Shown here: in pieces, positions 10,681 through 23,890 of the stretch
How the letters are laid out: each line of letters begins with the position of its first letter
How positions within the stretch are numbered: position 1 is the first letter of the stretch
Position numbers and translations under genes: made by a program
Notes under the pieces: generated by a model
The model's database searches: none
What the model was told of the DNA's origin: nothing
What the model saw: only the letters and a program-made list of their open reading frames with translations
NCBI RefSeq assembly: GCF_017591425.1
Contig: NW_024465886.1
Span: 652,501-716,500 of the forward strand
DNA: 64,000 nt
Source: Ochotona curzoniae
Taxonomy: Eukaryota > Chordata > Mammalia > Lagomorpha > Ochotonidae
Direction of reading: 5' to 3'

Positions 10681-12595
10681 GGGTGCTTTTGCGGTTTTAT
10701 AATACAGACTGGAAGAAGTGGAGAAGATCAGGAACAAGACTACAACATATTCTGCAGAAGGCCGGATCTCCTGCTTTGCGCGCCAGGATACTGTAGTTTA
10801 CCCGTGTACATATATATTTACTATCTTTAATTTTCCATAATACAGTTTTATAGCTGTAAGGATTCACCTTCCTCCCTCCGCGTCTTCCACCTACTCACAC
10901 AATTTTCCCTCCTATTACTACAATAATAAACCCCTTGAGCAACAGTGCAGCATTCTGCATTGCAGGTGCAGGCAGTGGTGGAAAACCTGGTGTTAGGTTG
11001 CTCAGGGCGTGTGTGGTTGCTGCTGGCGGGTTGTGCTTCTTGTCTGTGCTCGCTGAGTAAGGCTGATAGGTGAGTGTCATTTGCAAGTCAGCGGATGACA
11101 AGGCCACAGTCAAGTGTTTTGATGACATTAGTGAGGCTTGGTAGAAGTTCATGAGACAAACACAGAAATGCAAACACAACAGAACTCTAAAACAAGGACT
11201 GAGGAGGGACTCCTGGTTAAAATACTAGAACTGGTCATTGCGATGTGTTGCTGTTTTTATACAGCCACGTGATTGGTAGGGGGTCCGGGAACTGTTTAAT
11301 GAGCATACTACTGCACGACCCTCATCAGGACCGTGTCTTGTCTCTGTTAGGGTAGGACTACCATTTGAACAGATCCCTAAGTGATTCTAAATTTGACTAC
11401 CACTGTTTTATAGGACTGACCTCTCATGATGGGTCTCTGTGTCGAAGGGCTGTTAACACAGATGGTGTCACCCTCTGAGGTCCTGAATGAATGCGTCTGA
11501 GCAGTGGTCCCAGCTATCGCAATTGTCAACAGGTTCCTGGGCAACTCCGGGGCATTGCACCTTCAAAATGATGGACTTTTAAGAACTTTAGAGTCAGACC
11601 TGAGAGGCTGTAGGCAGACGAGTGTCACATCTGACTAATCGCAGCCTGGTTGACTCTGTGCGACAGCCAAGAATCTATGACGGCTGAAACAAAAACGAAA
11701 CTTCAGTGAGTGAAGCATCGTTGTTTTTCTAAGGGGTCATTAATCAGTTTGGTTGTTGGTGTTTTCACTGAATGTGTGAATAATGACCTAACTCGGCAGG
11801 CAGCATCATTACACAAAATCTTTTGTTGGGTGACTGTGAGCTTTTAAAATACTGTGGTTGTGTGAGATTAAACACACAGGTGGCCAGGGGATCTTTTATT
11901 CAAGTATGAAATCAGGTTTGATGACAGACATCAAAAGGACATAAGCTGACATTTCTCAGGGAAAAAAATAATGACTTAGTTCTAGGAGTAGGCCTGGCAA
12001 GTTTTCCCTTAACACTTTAGTAAATGTTTTGCGACTGTGTATGCAGTGGAATATTATTGAGTGTGCTTAAATCCTAAATTCTTTCAAGAGAATGCCAATC
12101 TAGTAGGAAGTTATGATTTCTAAATTATAGGAAACTTCACAACAGAACTACATTAATTTGGCGGAGCTTCTGCAAGAGGAAAATGCAAGACCGTATGTTT
12201 AGAATTAAGAATATTCAAGATGTCAACATCAAGTATTAACTAAAACTCTGGACCCCGTGCAGCTGGCAGAGTTGGATGTCCATGGAGCTGGCCTGGGCGT
12301 AATCCAAAGAGTTTTAGAAGATTTAGGATTAGAGCCAGGTTTGAGTCCCATTCCTAACATTCTGTTTATCAAGAACAACCCACTGATGGTGTTCTTCCTT
12401 AGTTGCTTGATTTATGCATTTGGAAAAGAAGACTTACCTTTTAGACAGTATAGAGAAAAGCAAGATGAGAGGCAGTTCCAAAGTAGTACACTTTCAATGG
12501 AAGAAAATGCAAGACAATACAAAGGACGAGTTGATAAAGCTGAAGGGGTGACTGGTGTCCCCAGTCAGGAAAGCGTTTCCTGTGCTCTTGCAAAG
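10681..12595. other. Unique DNA
   Basis: I see no recognised repeat, and no exon signals beyond scattered short frames. Confidence 0.4.
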
Positions 12596-12705
12596 AGGAA
12601 CAACTCACTAAACAAGAGTTTGTTCATTGCCTGTAATGTGCCAGGTAGCGTCCTAGGTATTGAGGGACATGTAGAAGGTGACGTTGGGGAGGTCGTGCAT
12701 GGAGG
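12596..12705 (-). mobile_element. Ancient L2-like LINE 3' fragment
   Basis: Plus-strand AATGTGCCAGGTAGCGTCC, TAGGTATTGAGG and GGGGAGGTCG resemble the complement of the L2 3' end (TGTGCCAGGCACTGTGCTAGGCACTGGGG as I recall it), heavily diverged. It lies inside a 166-codon frame (12257-12757), which argues against that frame being coding. Confidence 0.5.
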
Positions 12706-15700
12706 GCCTTTCAGGAAAGGAGAAGGTGCATTCATTCCATGTGTGCCTCGGAGATGAGTCAAATACAATCGCCTCCTTAATATTATCATATTTGGTAATT
12801 GGGCTTCTTCATGAATTTGTCAAGAGCAATTTTATTATAGTAATGAGGACAGAAGCCAGATTAGACCAAAGAGAGGGTTCAGTGGTGAGGGGTGGAGTTC
12901 TTTAAGAAGTTTAATGTACAAGAGAGCACAAAGGATGATGAGAAACTGGAGGGGCATATGCAACCAAAAGAGGTTTTAATGTTAACATCAATAATGACAG
13001 AATGTTTGTGCTGAAAGGAATGCTATCAGTTTGAGAAAATGACAAAAGAGAAGATAACTGTAACATATTTTCTAAAATAAAATGATGTCAAAAAGCCAAG
13101 TGATTCCTTAAGAATAAAAGAGTTTAGGAAAAGATCAATCACTCTCCATACTCCAAGGAACTACATCGTGCCTTGTGTTGACACACAGTGCTTCTGTACC
13201 TCTCTCCTGGGCCTTGCCCAACAGAGCATGTCTAATTTTTCTGCATGTCATTCCTGACATCGACTTAGTGCTTCAGCAAGACGCATGACCCATTATTCAT
13301 TTCATGACAGGTCATAACAGGGAAAAGTGAAGTGGGACCAGGTCTTTTTTTCCAAGATACCACATGGTCATTACTGACCAAGGAAAGACAGAACCTGATT
13401 GCTGAATTTGCGTGTGAAAGATGCAGTGTAGTAAAGACATTGCCCCATCCGTGTGGGAGTGACCCGTGAGGAAGGAAGCTTACCACTTTGCTGATCCGCA
13501 GGTCGCTCTAAGGGATCTAAACGGCAGGTGTTCAGGCGGACCTGGGATGTTGCCTTGCTCTTGGGCTGGGTTTGCCCTCGTTTGGCAGGCGTCAGAATCC
13601 AACAGCTTAGCTGACTTCATTCAGCCTGTCCCTAACCAGGAGGAACCTAGCTGGTCTAGGAGGGGAAGCACAAGCATGAAGTTGGTTACATTGAAGCTCG
13701 GTTAGCATTCTAATAATTTTAACTTCATTAAGAAAACTTTGATGTTGTATTAAAAAGAATTGGAGCCAGAAGCTAAAATTGCTAAAGAAATGACCAGGAG
13801 AGTCTACTGTATGGACTAGGCAAAACTATGACTTCCATAATATTAATATTCTGATCATCATTTCAGATTTCTTTGAAACAGAAATATGTATACTTCTTAC
13901 ATTTTACAATCACGGAAGGCATAATGCTCATTGTTTTATTTCTGGAAGAAGTGTTTTCTGTTCACAAAGATTCAGTAATGAGCGTAAAATAGTGAGAGAA
14001 GAGAAACTGCTTTTGTGATGCCGGGCATCAGTTCTGGAAGACTGTTTTGTGGGAAATGGTGACAGTAAATTACTCTCAGAAAAAAAGAAAAGCAAAGAAA
14101 AAAACCCAAAGGAATAATCACAGAGAAAATACCAGCTTTCTTTGCATAGAGGTCATATTAGAAAGTGGTCCCAAAAACAAGAACCTTAAAAACAAAAGGG
14201 TATATTGTGATTGCTTTTTCATGTGCAGTCATAAAAAATTCTTATCAGTTCTGTTTAAAGTAGATTTGTAATTCTTCCCTGGATCTTCTCTGTTTACCTA
14301 CATCTTCTTACTTCCCGTTTAGAAACATCTGTCTAAAAGTGAAAATCTGTCAGACTTAAGAAGTGAGTTTAATGTTAACGATCACAGCTTGCTCTCACCT
14401 GGAAACGGAGTTTAAGGCTTCAGGTTTTATGCTTTAGTGAGCAAGGAATGCTAAACTGAAATCAAGATGCTGGAAATGGAAAAACAAGGCCTCTTGGTAA
14501 GGAGCTCTGTGGCAGCTCGTCAGATAATCCATTTGTCCGCTTGCTTGCATGGGGCTTGGAGCAGATTCTGTTTTGTGCATATTGTGTCTTGAAATGATGA
14601 GTCTGTGGGGCTTCAAAGGTCACTGACGCACTGTGCGTGGCAAGCTGATAAAGTCAGTGGTTTTAGAAATTGTTCTTCGGTCTGCGCTGAGCAAGAGGTT
14701 ATATAATACAGTTGTCCTGAAAGTTCAGACACACTGGAAACCATCCAACAATGTGTGTCTTTTCATTATCAGCTGGAAAATTTTCCAAGGCTCTTTCTGA
14801 GAAACCAAGAGTAACAATGTGACACGCATGGCTCACACAAATGTGGTCCTATTTGGGGTCTGATTATTGAATTCCGTGAGTCTATAGATGTTTATTACTC
14901 ATTTGGAAGGCTTTGGATGTTTGCTGCTAGAAAGATCTGTCAAATTCTGTCATCTATGAAGTGCAAGAGGACGATGATTTTTCAAACTATATTTGATAGG
15001 CTTCCAGAATTTTGAAACCCTACGTCTTGAAGTTTCTTGGGAAAGTAGGCACGGAATCAATGGATATTAACCCTCTGCCCAGCAATAAATAACGTTTGAG
15101 GGCTCTCAAAGGATGGCTCTCTTGAGCCAAAGGCATACTATTGTCTTTAAAAAGCACAAAATGAATTTCAACTTTTTAGCTCCCAGATAAGCCTAGTTTG
15201 TAATCTTGTACATTAACTTTTGGAAGTGCCCTCATATTTCATATGCTCAGGGGAAAAAGGGAAAAAGTAACCCATAATACTGAGTAAGAGCTCTGGCTTC
15301 CACAGTACAGGGTGATTCATTCATCGAAGTGTCAAACCTTAGGAAAATGGCCTTGACTCTGTAGGGGTGGCATGCTGTGGGAAGATGGTAGAAGTGAAAT
15401 CAATGGCGGATGACGGCTAGTCAGGACAGTTGATGTGGCATTTTCCTGTGCTGTCTCCAGCTTGTGAAGGTATGTGGTCTCCCCTGGAAGAAACCCTGGG
15501 CCTGCCTGATGGAGAAGGGAGGGATGGTGTCCTTGGAACACGGATGCAATGCTATGAGACAAATATGGGAGCAGGGTGAAAGCTTTTCTTCTACAAGTTG
15601 AAATGCTTGGAACCGGAAAAGTTTGGTGTGTGGAGGTTTCCCAGGTTTGGGGATGTTTGAATAGACTTGACTGAATGAGCCTGCCTGATCCAAGAATGAA

Positions 15701-16264
15701 ATCTGCTCTGAAACCCTAAATATTTTGAGCTTCATATATGCACTCAAAGGTTTCATTTTTTCAAAGCATTTTGGCTTTCCAGTCTTAGATGGGAGATGCT
15801 CGACTTGAATCTGCTTGAAATAGTCCTTGTGCCAATGTGAGGCTCTTAGAGTGCGTGCTAGCTTTTCCTCATTTCTCTCTCTGGAGTATGCTCTGTTCGT
15901 TGTGTGTAGCACCTGCTGAGGAAGGCACGATGCAGACACATTCAATAATGGTCAGCTCAGTGGCTGTTTGAGAAGCTGGTCAGCAGAGGAAGTTAATGCA
16001 GCGTTCCTCTTCTCATAGCTTTTCTTGTTCTCTTCTCTGCCTCTTCCCCCAATACCAGATTTTCCATTCTTACCACCTGCCTCATGATGTCTCAAATCTT
16101 GGTTCTCCTCTTTCCGAAGCATTAACATTGCCATGAAGAGAAAAGCTAAAGTTTATGGAGGTTTTATGGATGAAAAGAAGGGAAGTTAATTAAAATGAGA
16201 TGCTTGAGCAAGTATTTGGTATCTCTTGAAGACATGTTGCCTTGTTAGTGTCATAGAGCGTGAA
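12706..16264. other. Unique DNA
   Basis: I recognise no repeat. A 174-codon minus-strand frame at 15421-15945 has a 76-codon frame overlapping its downstream end on the same strand (15332-15562). Neither has a recognisable domain, and composition matches the surroundings. Confidence 0.35.
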
Positions 16265-16400
16265 TGACAAAGCCCCAGTTCAGACCTGCCCCTCGTTGGT
16301 CATGTGCTAGCTGTGTGACATCTCTCCCTGTGTCTAGCCCTCCTTTTACAGTTATCTTGCACAGAACTGTGGGGAAGCCCAAAGCAGTGTGAAATGGTGC
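16265..16400 (+). mobile_element. MIR (mammal-wide SINE) fragment
   Basis: The core CATGTGCTAGCTGTGTGACA corresponds to the MIR core (CTAGCTGTGTGACCTTGGGC). It is preceded by a worn CAGTTCAGACCTG and followed by the CTCCTTTTACAG equivalent. MIR is tRNA-derived and predates placental mammals, consistent with the strong divergence. Confidence 0.6.
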
Positions 16401-17387
16401 CAACAATACATAACATGTTGCTTATTAAGAATCATGGCGGTTATAAATTTTTTTCAGCCACCAAAGCATGAAGTGCTTTGCCATGTGGACCATGGCCGTT
16501 CCCAGCCATTTCCTCCCCCAATGAATTCTAGGTTCTAGACACCTTGAGTCACAGCCAGTTCCCAGAAAGTCATTTTGTTTTTATGAATCTCAGTTTGCTC
16601 TCTTTGTGCCTACTTCTGTGCCTAGCATGGATAAGCTCCATCACCAAGCATCCTCTTTCTCTAGAACAATATTGACAAAGTTTAGTGCTGGATAGGAGCT
16701 ATTCGAGCCTTTAGGTGCATCCGGTAGCTGTAATGAGTACTCAGTACTGTCTTTGCAGCACCGAAGCAGCCAGTCTCTAACGGGATCATTGTGCTGTGTT
16801 TCACAAAGTTTCATTTAGAAAAATCAAATGTCAAGCTGGGCTTGATCCTCAGGTGTAAGTTGCCGACACCTTCTTGAAGAGTTCTTCCAGAGTTCGCAAT
16901 GAGTTGGTGCCTTTCTAGTTGAGTTAACCCTGCTAAACTCACCTGCTACCGAGCACTCATTTCACTCAGGAAATTATTTCTGTTCCCACAACTCTGGAAA
17001 CTTGGAGAACAGAACTGACACTCTTTTATCTCTGTAACTTTTCTAAAGGTATACAAGGTTCATTAATGCTTCTCCAGTGAATGGATGAATTTCATTAACA
17101 GGATGCTGTGCTCTGGCTCTGTGATTCAATTGCTCTTTCTTAAAAACTCTGGCCTCGACTGATAAGATTAGTGGAAGGTTCAAATCAAGGCCAGACCAGT
17201 GTGAATCACAGTTGGGCAAGGCCTGGCCCGCTTCCCTCTCAGATAATAGAACATTAGCATACGCTGCTCTTTTACATTTGCTTTAAAATCATTGTCTTCT
17301 CTGCTAAAGAGTATAATTTTCAGAGAACATTTGAAGTGAATCCATTCAATATAAATTTCTTTGAGATGGGGTGATATTCATCTAAGT
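16401..17387. other. Unique DNA
   Basis: I see nothing in this stretch beyond ordinary non-coding sequence. Confidence 0.35.
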
Positions 17388-17680
17388 GCAGTTTCACTTA
17401 TTTGTATTTATGTGAAAGGCAGAGAAAGGGGAGACAGATCTCCTGTCTGCTTGGTCAGTGCCCCAGCAGCAAGGGGCAGAGTGGAGACAGGCTAGCTGGA
17501 ACCCTACACACGATTCAGTTCCCCTATCTGGGTGCATGGAAGCGAGTGGGCACTCCGGCTGCCTCTGGGGTCCCTTCAGCGGGAAGATGCAGTCAGGACT
17601 GGAGCCAGGCTTGAACTTGGGCCCTAGGTTGTGGACCGCAGGCATCTTGGCTGCTTTCTTAATGACTGAATGACCGCCTA
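17388..17680 (-). mobile_element. CSINE-type element, very old, minus orientation
   Basis: It opens with CACTTATTTGTATTTATGTG and AAAGGCAGAGAAAGGGGAG. Later come GGAGCCAGGCTTGAACTTGG and GACCGCAGGCATC. Several overlapping 60-83-codon frames here are by-products of the element. Confidence 0.7.
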
Positions 17681-19576
17681 AAGTTAAATGTTACATTTTT
17701 AGACAAGGGGATGGGGGAAGTTTGTGAAAGAGTTGTTGATTAATTGTAGGCACTGAACATATCTGTCAGTAAAATATTGAAATACGCAGAGCTGCTCGAA
17801 GCTTTGATGCCTCCATAGGAACGCCTCTGAACATCTTCAACAGAGCTGAAGAGGGGGAGCTGGGAGAAGGGCTTCCCAAAACTCAGAGCTGTTCTTATCT
17901 GGAGAACTCAGCAAGCCAGAGGAGAGAAAAGAATCTAATTGAAGATGTCTCCATCTTCAGACCATGATGCACCTGCTGGTTCCTCATGGAGACTGCTGCC
18001 GTAGCACCAAGCATAAAACACCTTGTTTGTATTCATTAAATTGTCACAAAAATAAATCAGTATTTAAAGCAGTTTGGGATTTCCATTTGTTTTTGGCATA
18101 AATAAGCAGCCAAGTGCCAGGTCCTGTACATTTGCATGTTGGCTGTGATTTGAGATGAGTCATTGATGACAAGTTGCTTGCTCTTTTTTCTCCATTCCAA
18201 CCTGGCTGGCTAATCACTGAAGACCAGCCATCCCCTTGTTCCTGATCCATGAGCACCTGCAGTGTGCCTTTTGAGAACCGTCCACAAGTTGGATGCATGT
18301 TGTGAATCCCAAGCACCTAAGCCATCATCAGATGCCTTTCTGGGCACATTAGCAGAGAGCGGGATGTGAAGAGTAACAGCTAGGTCGCAAACCAGGGCCC
18401 ATGCGGGGTGGCAGCACAGCCAGAGGCTTAACGTGCTGCACCTCAGTGCAATTCTGATCTTCCTAACGACCAAGTTAGAACGGCATTGTAATCGCCTTTG
18501 AAGTAGGGATTGCTGGCCACACCACATACTCTTAATGAGTGCTTTTTGGTTTTATTAATGAAAATAAGCGTATCTTTCTTTGGATGTGTTGTTATAAAGT
18601 TTATCCATATCATCAAAACTGTTGGATTCTGATATGTGGTGAGGCTAAAGTTGAATGTCAAGAGCAGTGCCATGTACTTGAAAATTGAACTATGATCTGT
18701 TTTAGCACAAGATTCATATTTTGACAGTAAATTATACATCTTTGCCAGTACTGATAGCATAGACAGATCTTTGGTGTTAAGTGTTGGCAATCATTTAAAA
18801 TATTAGGTTTGACAACTGAAGAAGTTAAAATTTTATAATTAAAAGTTAAGAAAATTCTGTTACTCAGAGGACAGGAAAGGCTGTCGTCCCCCTTTCCATG
18901 CTGTTGTCACCGAGTTGAGGACAGAGCCAAGTTTCAACAAAAAGGATGTTAAATAAGGATATAGGTAGCAAAATTATGGTCTCTATTTCACTTCATGAAT
19001 ATTGAAGTCAACAGTTCATATGAAGAAGTCTTGAATGGGTTTTAATGAAGCCATGTGTCTGGAAGTACAGAAAACGCACGGACAGGAAACACTAAAATCA
19101 GTTTATTTTGACACAGTTTTTCGGTGATTAGCGATTTCATGAGAAGCAGGAGTTGTCCAAGGCTCCGAGTCAGTGTTGCAGTCAGATTGGGACCACGAAT
19201 GCATCCCTTACGTGACTCTCCCCTTTTCACCCCGGAGAACTGAAACCCGAGAGAGGAGTACTCAGCAAAGGCGGCGTGCCCGACAGCAGAGCCTGGCTTC
19301 CCCAACGCTGGCTGGAAGCTGTTGTTCTTTTTTTCACATTTTAAACATCATCTCTAAGAATAAATTATTTTCATAAAAGTAATGAGATAAAAAGAACAGA
19401 AACTCAAATGAATGAAGCCTGTCTTATCAAAAGATAAAATGGATTTCCTTGCAGTTTTTCATTTGAATGTATATTTAAATCAGGGAACAAGTGCAATCAC
19501 TAAATCTATATCAGATCTTTAGCTATATCCATTAGAATATGATCTGTGATTATTTCTATTTAGAATAAACTCCACA
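17681..19576. other. Unique DNA
   Basis: I recognise no family. Minus-strand frames of 90, 105 and 115 codons overlap one another between 18044 and 18790 and have no motif. Confidence 0.35.
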
Positions 19577-19915
19577 GGGCCCAGCACAATGGCTCAGTGG
19601 CTAAATCCTCACCTTGCATGCACCAGGATCCCATGGGGAGCAATCCATGTCCTGGCTGCCGCACTAACCATGCAGCTCCCTGTTTGTGAGCTGGGAAAGC
19701 AGCAGAGGATGGCTCAGCGCCTCGGGACCCTGCACCTGCCTGGGAGACTCAGAAGAGGCTCCTGGCTCCTGCCTTCTGGCTTCATACAGGCTTAGCTCTG
19801 GCCATTGTGGCCATTTGAGGAGTGAACCAGAAGATGGAAGATCTTCCTCTCTGTCTCTCCTTCTCTATGTAAAATCTGCCTTTCCAATAAAAATAAATAG
19901 TTCAGAAAAAAAAAA
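19577..19915 (+). mobile_element. CSINE, full length, middle-aged
   Basis: It shows GGGCCCAGCACAATGGCTCA, GCTGGGAAAGCAGCAGAGGA, GGCCATTGTGGCCATTTG and an AATAAAAATAAATAG tail with poly-A. CpGs are mostly lost. Flanks AATAAACTCCACAG and AATACTGCACAG may be a decayed target-site duplication. Confidence 0.93.
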
Positions 19916-20890
19916 ATACTGCACAGAGCAGGGAGTTTGTTGACACTTTTCTCATATTGTCTTAAATACTCTCTAGTGTGTGCTATACATTAAGAATGAC
20001 CAGCTATACTCACTTATATGTTGAATAATCTTGCAGATCATGTTTCTAATACCTTCATTATGTTTCTTCTGAGTTTTCACTGTTAGGTTATTTCACTATT
20101 AGGTTATTGTACGTATAGATTTAGCTCTTCCTACAGGAAGGTATGTGGAGTCTTTTTGTGATGTAAAAATGAGAGTTTGCATAAATGTATTATTAGACTC
20201 ATGGGAGTTTGGGTCATGGCAATTTAAATTGCAGGATCTCATGAAATTTCATTTTAAGCTGTTCTGACTTAAGTGGGTAGAGGATTAATGCTTACATTTA
20301 AAGTCTTTGTCATTCATTTCACGTTAAAAAAAAATGTAATTCAAGGAAAGCTTTGTGGGAGAGAAATAAAGTTTCAACTCTTCCTGGCAGAGCTTTCCTT
20401 ATTTTAGGATTAACCCAACAAACACTTTTGTCAACACGATATTGCATATGATGTTCACAGACTTTAGGGTTCCAGGAGTCACAGTTAAAATGATGTGGTT
20501 AAAAATATTATCTGATTTCAAAAGGACATTCTGTTCTTTAGGGAGAAAATGAAAAAAAGATTGAAAAGTATGGCTGAACTTAAAGAGCTTCTACAAAAGA
20601 AATTTTGTGAATGAATAGAAATCAGGTGATTTATAAATAAAATTGCTTACTACTGGGAAGTCCCTTCTAGAAAAAAACTTTTCTTTCTGACTTTTCTTTG
20701 TGAAATAAGCCCCAAGACAGAATACTTTTGTCTTCTCCGTTAAGTGCTGCCGAGCTTGTATGTGAATCAGGTTGATGTTTTGAGCATGGCTATTGCTTAC
20801 AGCTATTGTCTAAACTCTGGAGAAATGGTTTTCTACTTCTTGAATTCTTTATTTAGTGGAGGATTTTGCCTGTGATTGTGAAGTAGATTA
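19916..20890. other. Unique AT-rich DNA
   Basis: I see no exon or recognised repeat. A short local duplication of TTTCACT(G)TTAGGTTATT lies at about 20075-20107. Confidence 0.4.
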
Positions 20891-20906
20891 GAAATATACC
20901 ATTTTA

Positions 20907-21232
20907 GGGCCCAGCACGATGGCACAAGTGGTTAAGGTCCTCGCTTCGCATGCCCGGGATCCCATATGGGCACCGGTTCTAATCCCGGCAGCCCCGCTTC
21001 CCTTCCAGCTCCCTGCCTGTGGCCCGGGAAAGCAGTCGAGGACGGCCCAAAGCTTTGGGACCCTGCACCCACGTGGGAGACCCAGAAGAGGCTCCTGGCT
21101 TTGGATCGGCATAACATCGACCGTTGCGCTCACTTGGGGAATGAATCATCAGACGGAAGATCTTCCTCTCTGTCTCTCCTCTCTGTATATCCACCTTTCC
21201 AATAAAAATAAAATAAATCTTTAAAAAAAAAA
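20907..21232 (+). mobile_element. CSINE, full length, young
   Basis: The head is GGGCCCAGCACGATGGCACA, and the body includes CACCGGTTCTAATCCC, GCAGTCGAGGACGGCCC and GTTGCGCTCACTTGGGG. Target-site duplication: GAAATATACCATTTTA (20891-20906) against GAAATATGTCATTTTA (21233-21248), 14 of 16 identical. Confidence 0.95.
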
Positions 21233-21248
21233 GAAATATGTCATTTTA

Positions 21249-22214
21249 AAAATAAAGATGGGAAGGTAGTGGCAGAACGATGGGTAGTAGGATTATGTCC
21301 TTGAAATTATATATATGAAACATGTACAATTTGTATATTTGTGCAAATTGGACTGCACAAACTATATGTGTTGAAAATACGTGTGCAGTTTTTACAAAGA
21401 ATTAGCTGTAGGAAGAACCATTACTGCAATTTGGCCATCTGTTAAGAAGCGAGAAAGTGGAGCTCAACTGTCAAGAGTATTCTAGGAGCCGCAGATAGGA
21501 TCTGTATCCAAATAGTGGAGAAGTTCATTACTGAAGCAGAGTGTATTCTTAGCTGGAATCCCAAATTATTTTACTAATTTAGAAATATCTTTTTTGCAAA
21601 GTATTTTGTGATTGAAATAAAATTTATACAATTTAATAATTATTCAACTGATGTATCTTAAATGGCATTCTCTATGTTGAATGGGGTACAAATGTGATTT
21701 AAATGTAGTGTTTCAAGAAGTTTCCATGAAAACAGATGAGCCAAGACAGATAGCTGTCTGAATGATGGAAAATATCAAAAGTCTTGACAGACTTAAGAAA
21801 GTTCTGCTGAATTTGAGGAAAAAAGTAATTCTTTTGATTGAGAAACATGCAAAAAACTTGTGATGTGACTTTAAAACCGTATCTCAAAGATGACATAGAG
21901 ATGGACAAGGACAGAAGGGAGAGGGGCCGGAGTCACTGAACGTAAATGCGTCCCAAGTCGAAGCAGCACATCGGGAAAGCCTAGCTGTCCATTTCAGATT
22001 TGTTAGAGAGGCGTTTAGAACCGTCTGCATCTTAGACAATCTTTCTAGACTTTTCCACCGTTCACCACGTTGGCCTGGGCTGCCCCGATGGATGAAGCTT
22101 TGATGCCCCTTCTCTATACAGCTTGGCTTCATTTTCTTTTTGAGCCTGATGGGTGCTTTGCATTTTTCACTTGAACCAAAGTTGATGGGCCAATCCTGTG
22201 TCCCGCTTTGCTTC
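21249..22214. other. Unique AT-rich DNA
   Basis: No recognised repeat. A 144-codon minus-strand frame (21884-22318) runs out of the adjoining GA/GT microsatellite and is not called. Confidence 0.4.

Positions 22215-22275
<61 letters not shown>
22215..22275. repeat. Compound (GT)(GA)(GT) microsatellite
   Basis: A short GT run is followed by about 11 GA units and then about 14 GT units. It is likely to vary in length between individuals. Confidence 0.95.
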
Positions 22276-22792
22276 AAGGAGGCACAGTGTCTTTAAATTG
22301 GAATGTGGAATGGTGCACTCACACACGGTTCACTCAGTCCTACTTTCTGTTACCACCGACTTTCGATGGACTTTCCTTTTTGTTTCCTACTCAGATAATC
22401 ATCCACATTTGAATTTGGAACTCCTAAGCACGCGTGCAAATCCTGTTGAATTTTTAAAAATGAACTCTGTTCCAGCTCCGCTAGCTATGCAAACACTTTC
22501 ATCTTCAAGGTCTCTTCCTTCTCTGATCATACTGTTTAATGCCTTTCATGTGGAAATTACACTGTTTAAAAATGTCTCTATTAAGTGATTAAATGGTTGC
22601 TTGAATGTGTAACTGTCAAGCCTTGTGTCTTTATCAAGCTGAAGGAAGTAGCAGTGTTCAATAACTGTTTAAGGTCCCCAAGGAAAGCCTAATATTCAGC
22701 ATAAAACCGAGGACAGACTGTATGGAATCAGTGTTTTGGTTGTCTAAATAGCTGAACGACAGCGATTTCATACGGCTCAGCATAACAGTGCA
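22276..22792. other. Unique DNA
   Basis: I see nothing I can name. A 112-codon plus-strand frame (22250-22588) starts inside the microsatellite and is rejected as coding. Confidence 0.35.
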
Positions 22793-23104
22793 TTTTTTTT
22801 AAGATTTATTAGTTTTATTGGAAAGGGAGATATGCAAAAAAGGAGAGGCAGAAAGATCTGTGTGCTAGTTCACTCCCTAAGTGGCTGCAACAGCCTAGAA
22901 CGAAGCTGATCAGGAGCCCTGGGCTTCCTGTAGGTCTCCTAAGGGGGCAGGATGCCAAGTCCTTGGGCCATCCTCTACTGCTTTCCCAGGCCACAAGGAG
23001 GGAACTGGATGGGAAGTGGAGCAGCTGGGACACGAGCTGGCTCCTGTATGGCATCCTGGCACTTACAGGGGGAGGATTAGCCAAATGAGCCATTGTGTCT
23101 GCTC
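22793..23104 (-). mobile_element. CSINE, old, minus orientation
   Basis: The reversed tail TTTTTTTTAAGATTTATTAG is followed by AAGTGGCTGCAACAGCC, GGGCCATCCTCTACTG, GGGAACTGGATGGGAAGTGG and a worn head ending GAGCCATTGTGTC. Confidence 0.9.
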
Positions 23105-23520
23105 CACTTCTTTCTATTCTGACAATAAGATTTCTCCTTAGAAAATTGGATACTGAAGGAATGGAGGGTGACACTTGGATCAGACCCAAGCCAGCTCCCA
23201 GCTTTGGAAAGACAAGCACTTCGCATTCTCTAAAAGAGACTTTCCAGCATTCTTGCTACTTTGTGATTAAACTGGGAATTCAGGAATGACATTGCAAAAA
23301 CTGCCTATCAGCTGTTACTGTCATGGCAAAAGTGGAGACTCAGAGTGGGTTGGCACTTCCATCTTGCTAATGCAGTTCTTGGGGAGAAAAGCATCCTTTA
23401 TAATTTTAAAAAAGTTTTCCCCTTTTTTATTCCACTAAGTTTTATTGCTATTAGTCTCTAACTTCTTAACACCTGTTGCTATTTATCAGCCTCATGTGTG
23501 TCCCATGTGGAGTATGTAGA

Positions 23521-23586
23521 TGTTTTATGTACATATTACATATATGTATAAATGCATACATGTATAATATGTATATGTGTGTGTGT
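23521..23586. repeat. TA/TG-rich low-complexity tract
   Basis: A run of alternating TA, CATA and TGTA motifs ends in a short GT stretch. Confidence 0.75.
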
Positions 23587-23619
23587 TGTCATGTGCTTTT
23601 GTTCAGTTGGGGATAAGAT

Positions 23620-23890
23620 CATGTTAATTTATTGCAGAAGCAGAGAGAGAGAAAGAGAGAAAGACATGCTGGTTCTCAATGGTTCGCTCCTCAAATGCCT
23701 ACAATAGCTGAAGCATGGTTAGTCCAAGCCAGGATCCAGAAATGCAGTTCTGGGTTGCGCATGGGTGGCAGGGTCCTGCGGACTTGAACCGTCAGCACCA
23801 CCGCCCCCAGGGTCGGTGGAAGCTGGAATTGGGAGGCAGAATGGAGTCTAGAACCCAGGTCTGCAGATGTACTGTGCACGTAGTGAAGAG
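23620..23890 (-). mobile_element. CSINE-type element, very old, minus orientation
   Basis: The tail equivalent TTAATTTATTGCAGAAGCAG is followed by an AGAGAG tract, GGTTCGCTCCTCAAATGCC, AAGCCAGGATCCAG, AGGGTCCTGC and GTCTAGAACCCAGG. It is highly diverged, and its 5' end is uncertain. Confidence 0.72.

Noticed and set aside
10171..10737. 188-codon minus-strand frame as a gene
   Set aside because: Most of it lies in the 77-81-bp minisatellite, whose low stop content comes from its GC-rich repeat.
12257..12757. 166-codon plus-strand frame as a coding exon
   Set aside because: It contains a diverged L2 fragment and no recognisable domain. The reverse strand is also open for 74 codons.
21884..22318. 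144-codon minus-strand frame with His/Thr and Ser/Leu runs
   Set aside because: The runs are the translated (GT)n and (GA)n microsatellite.
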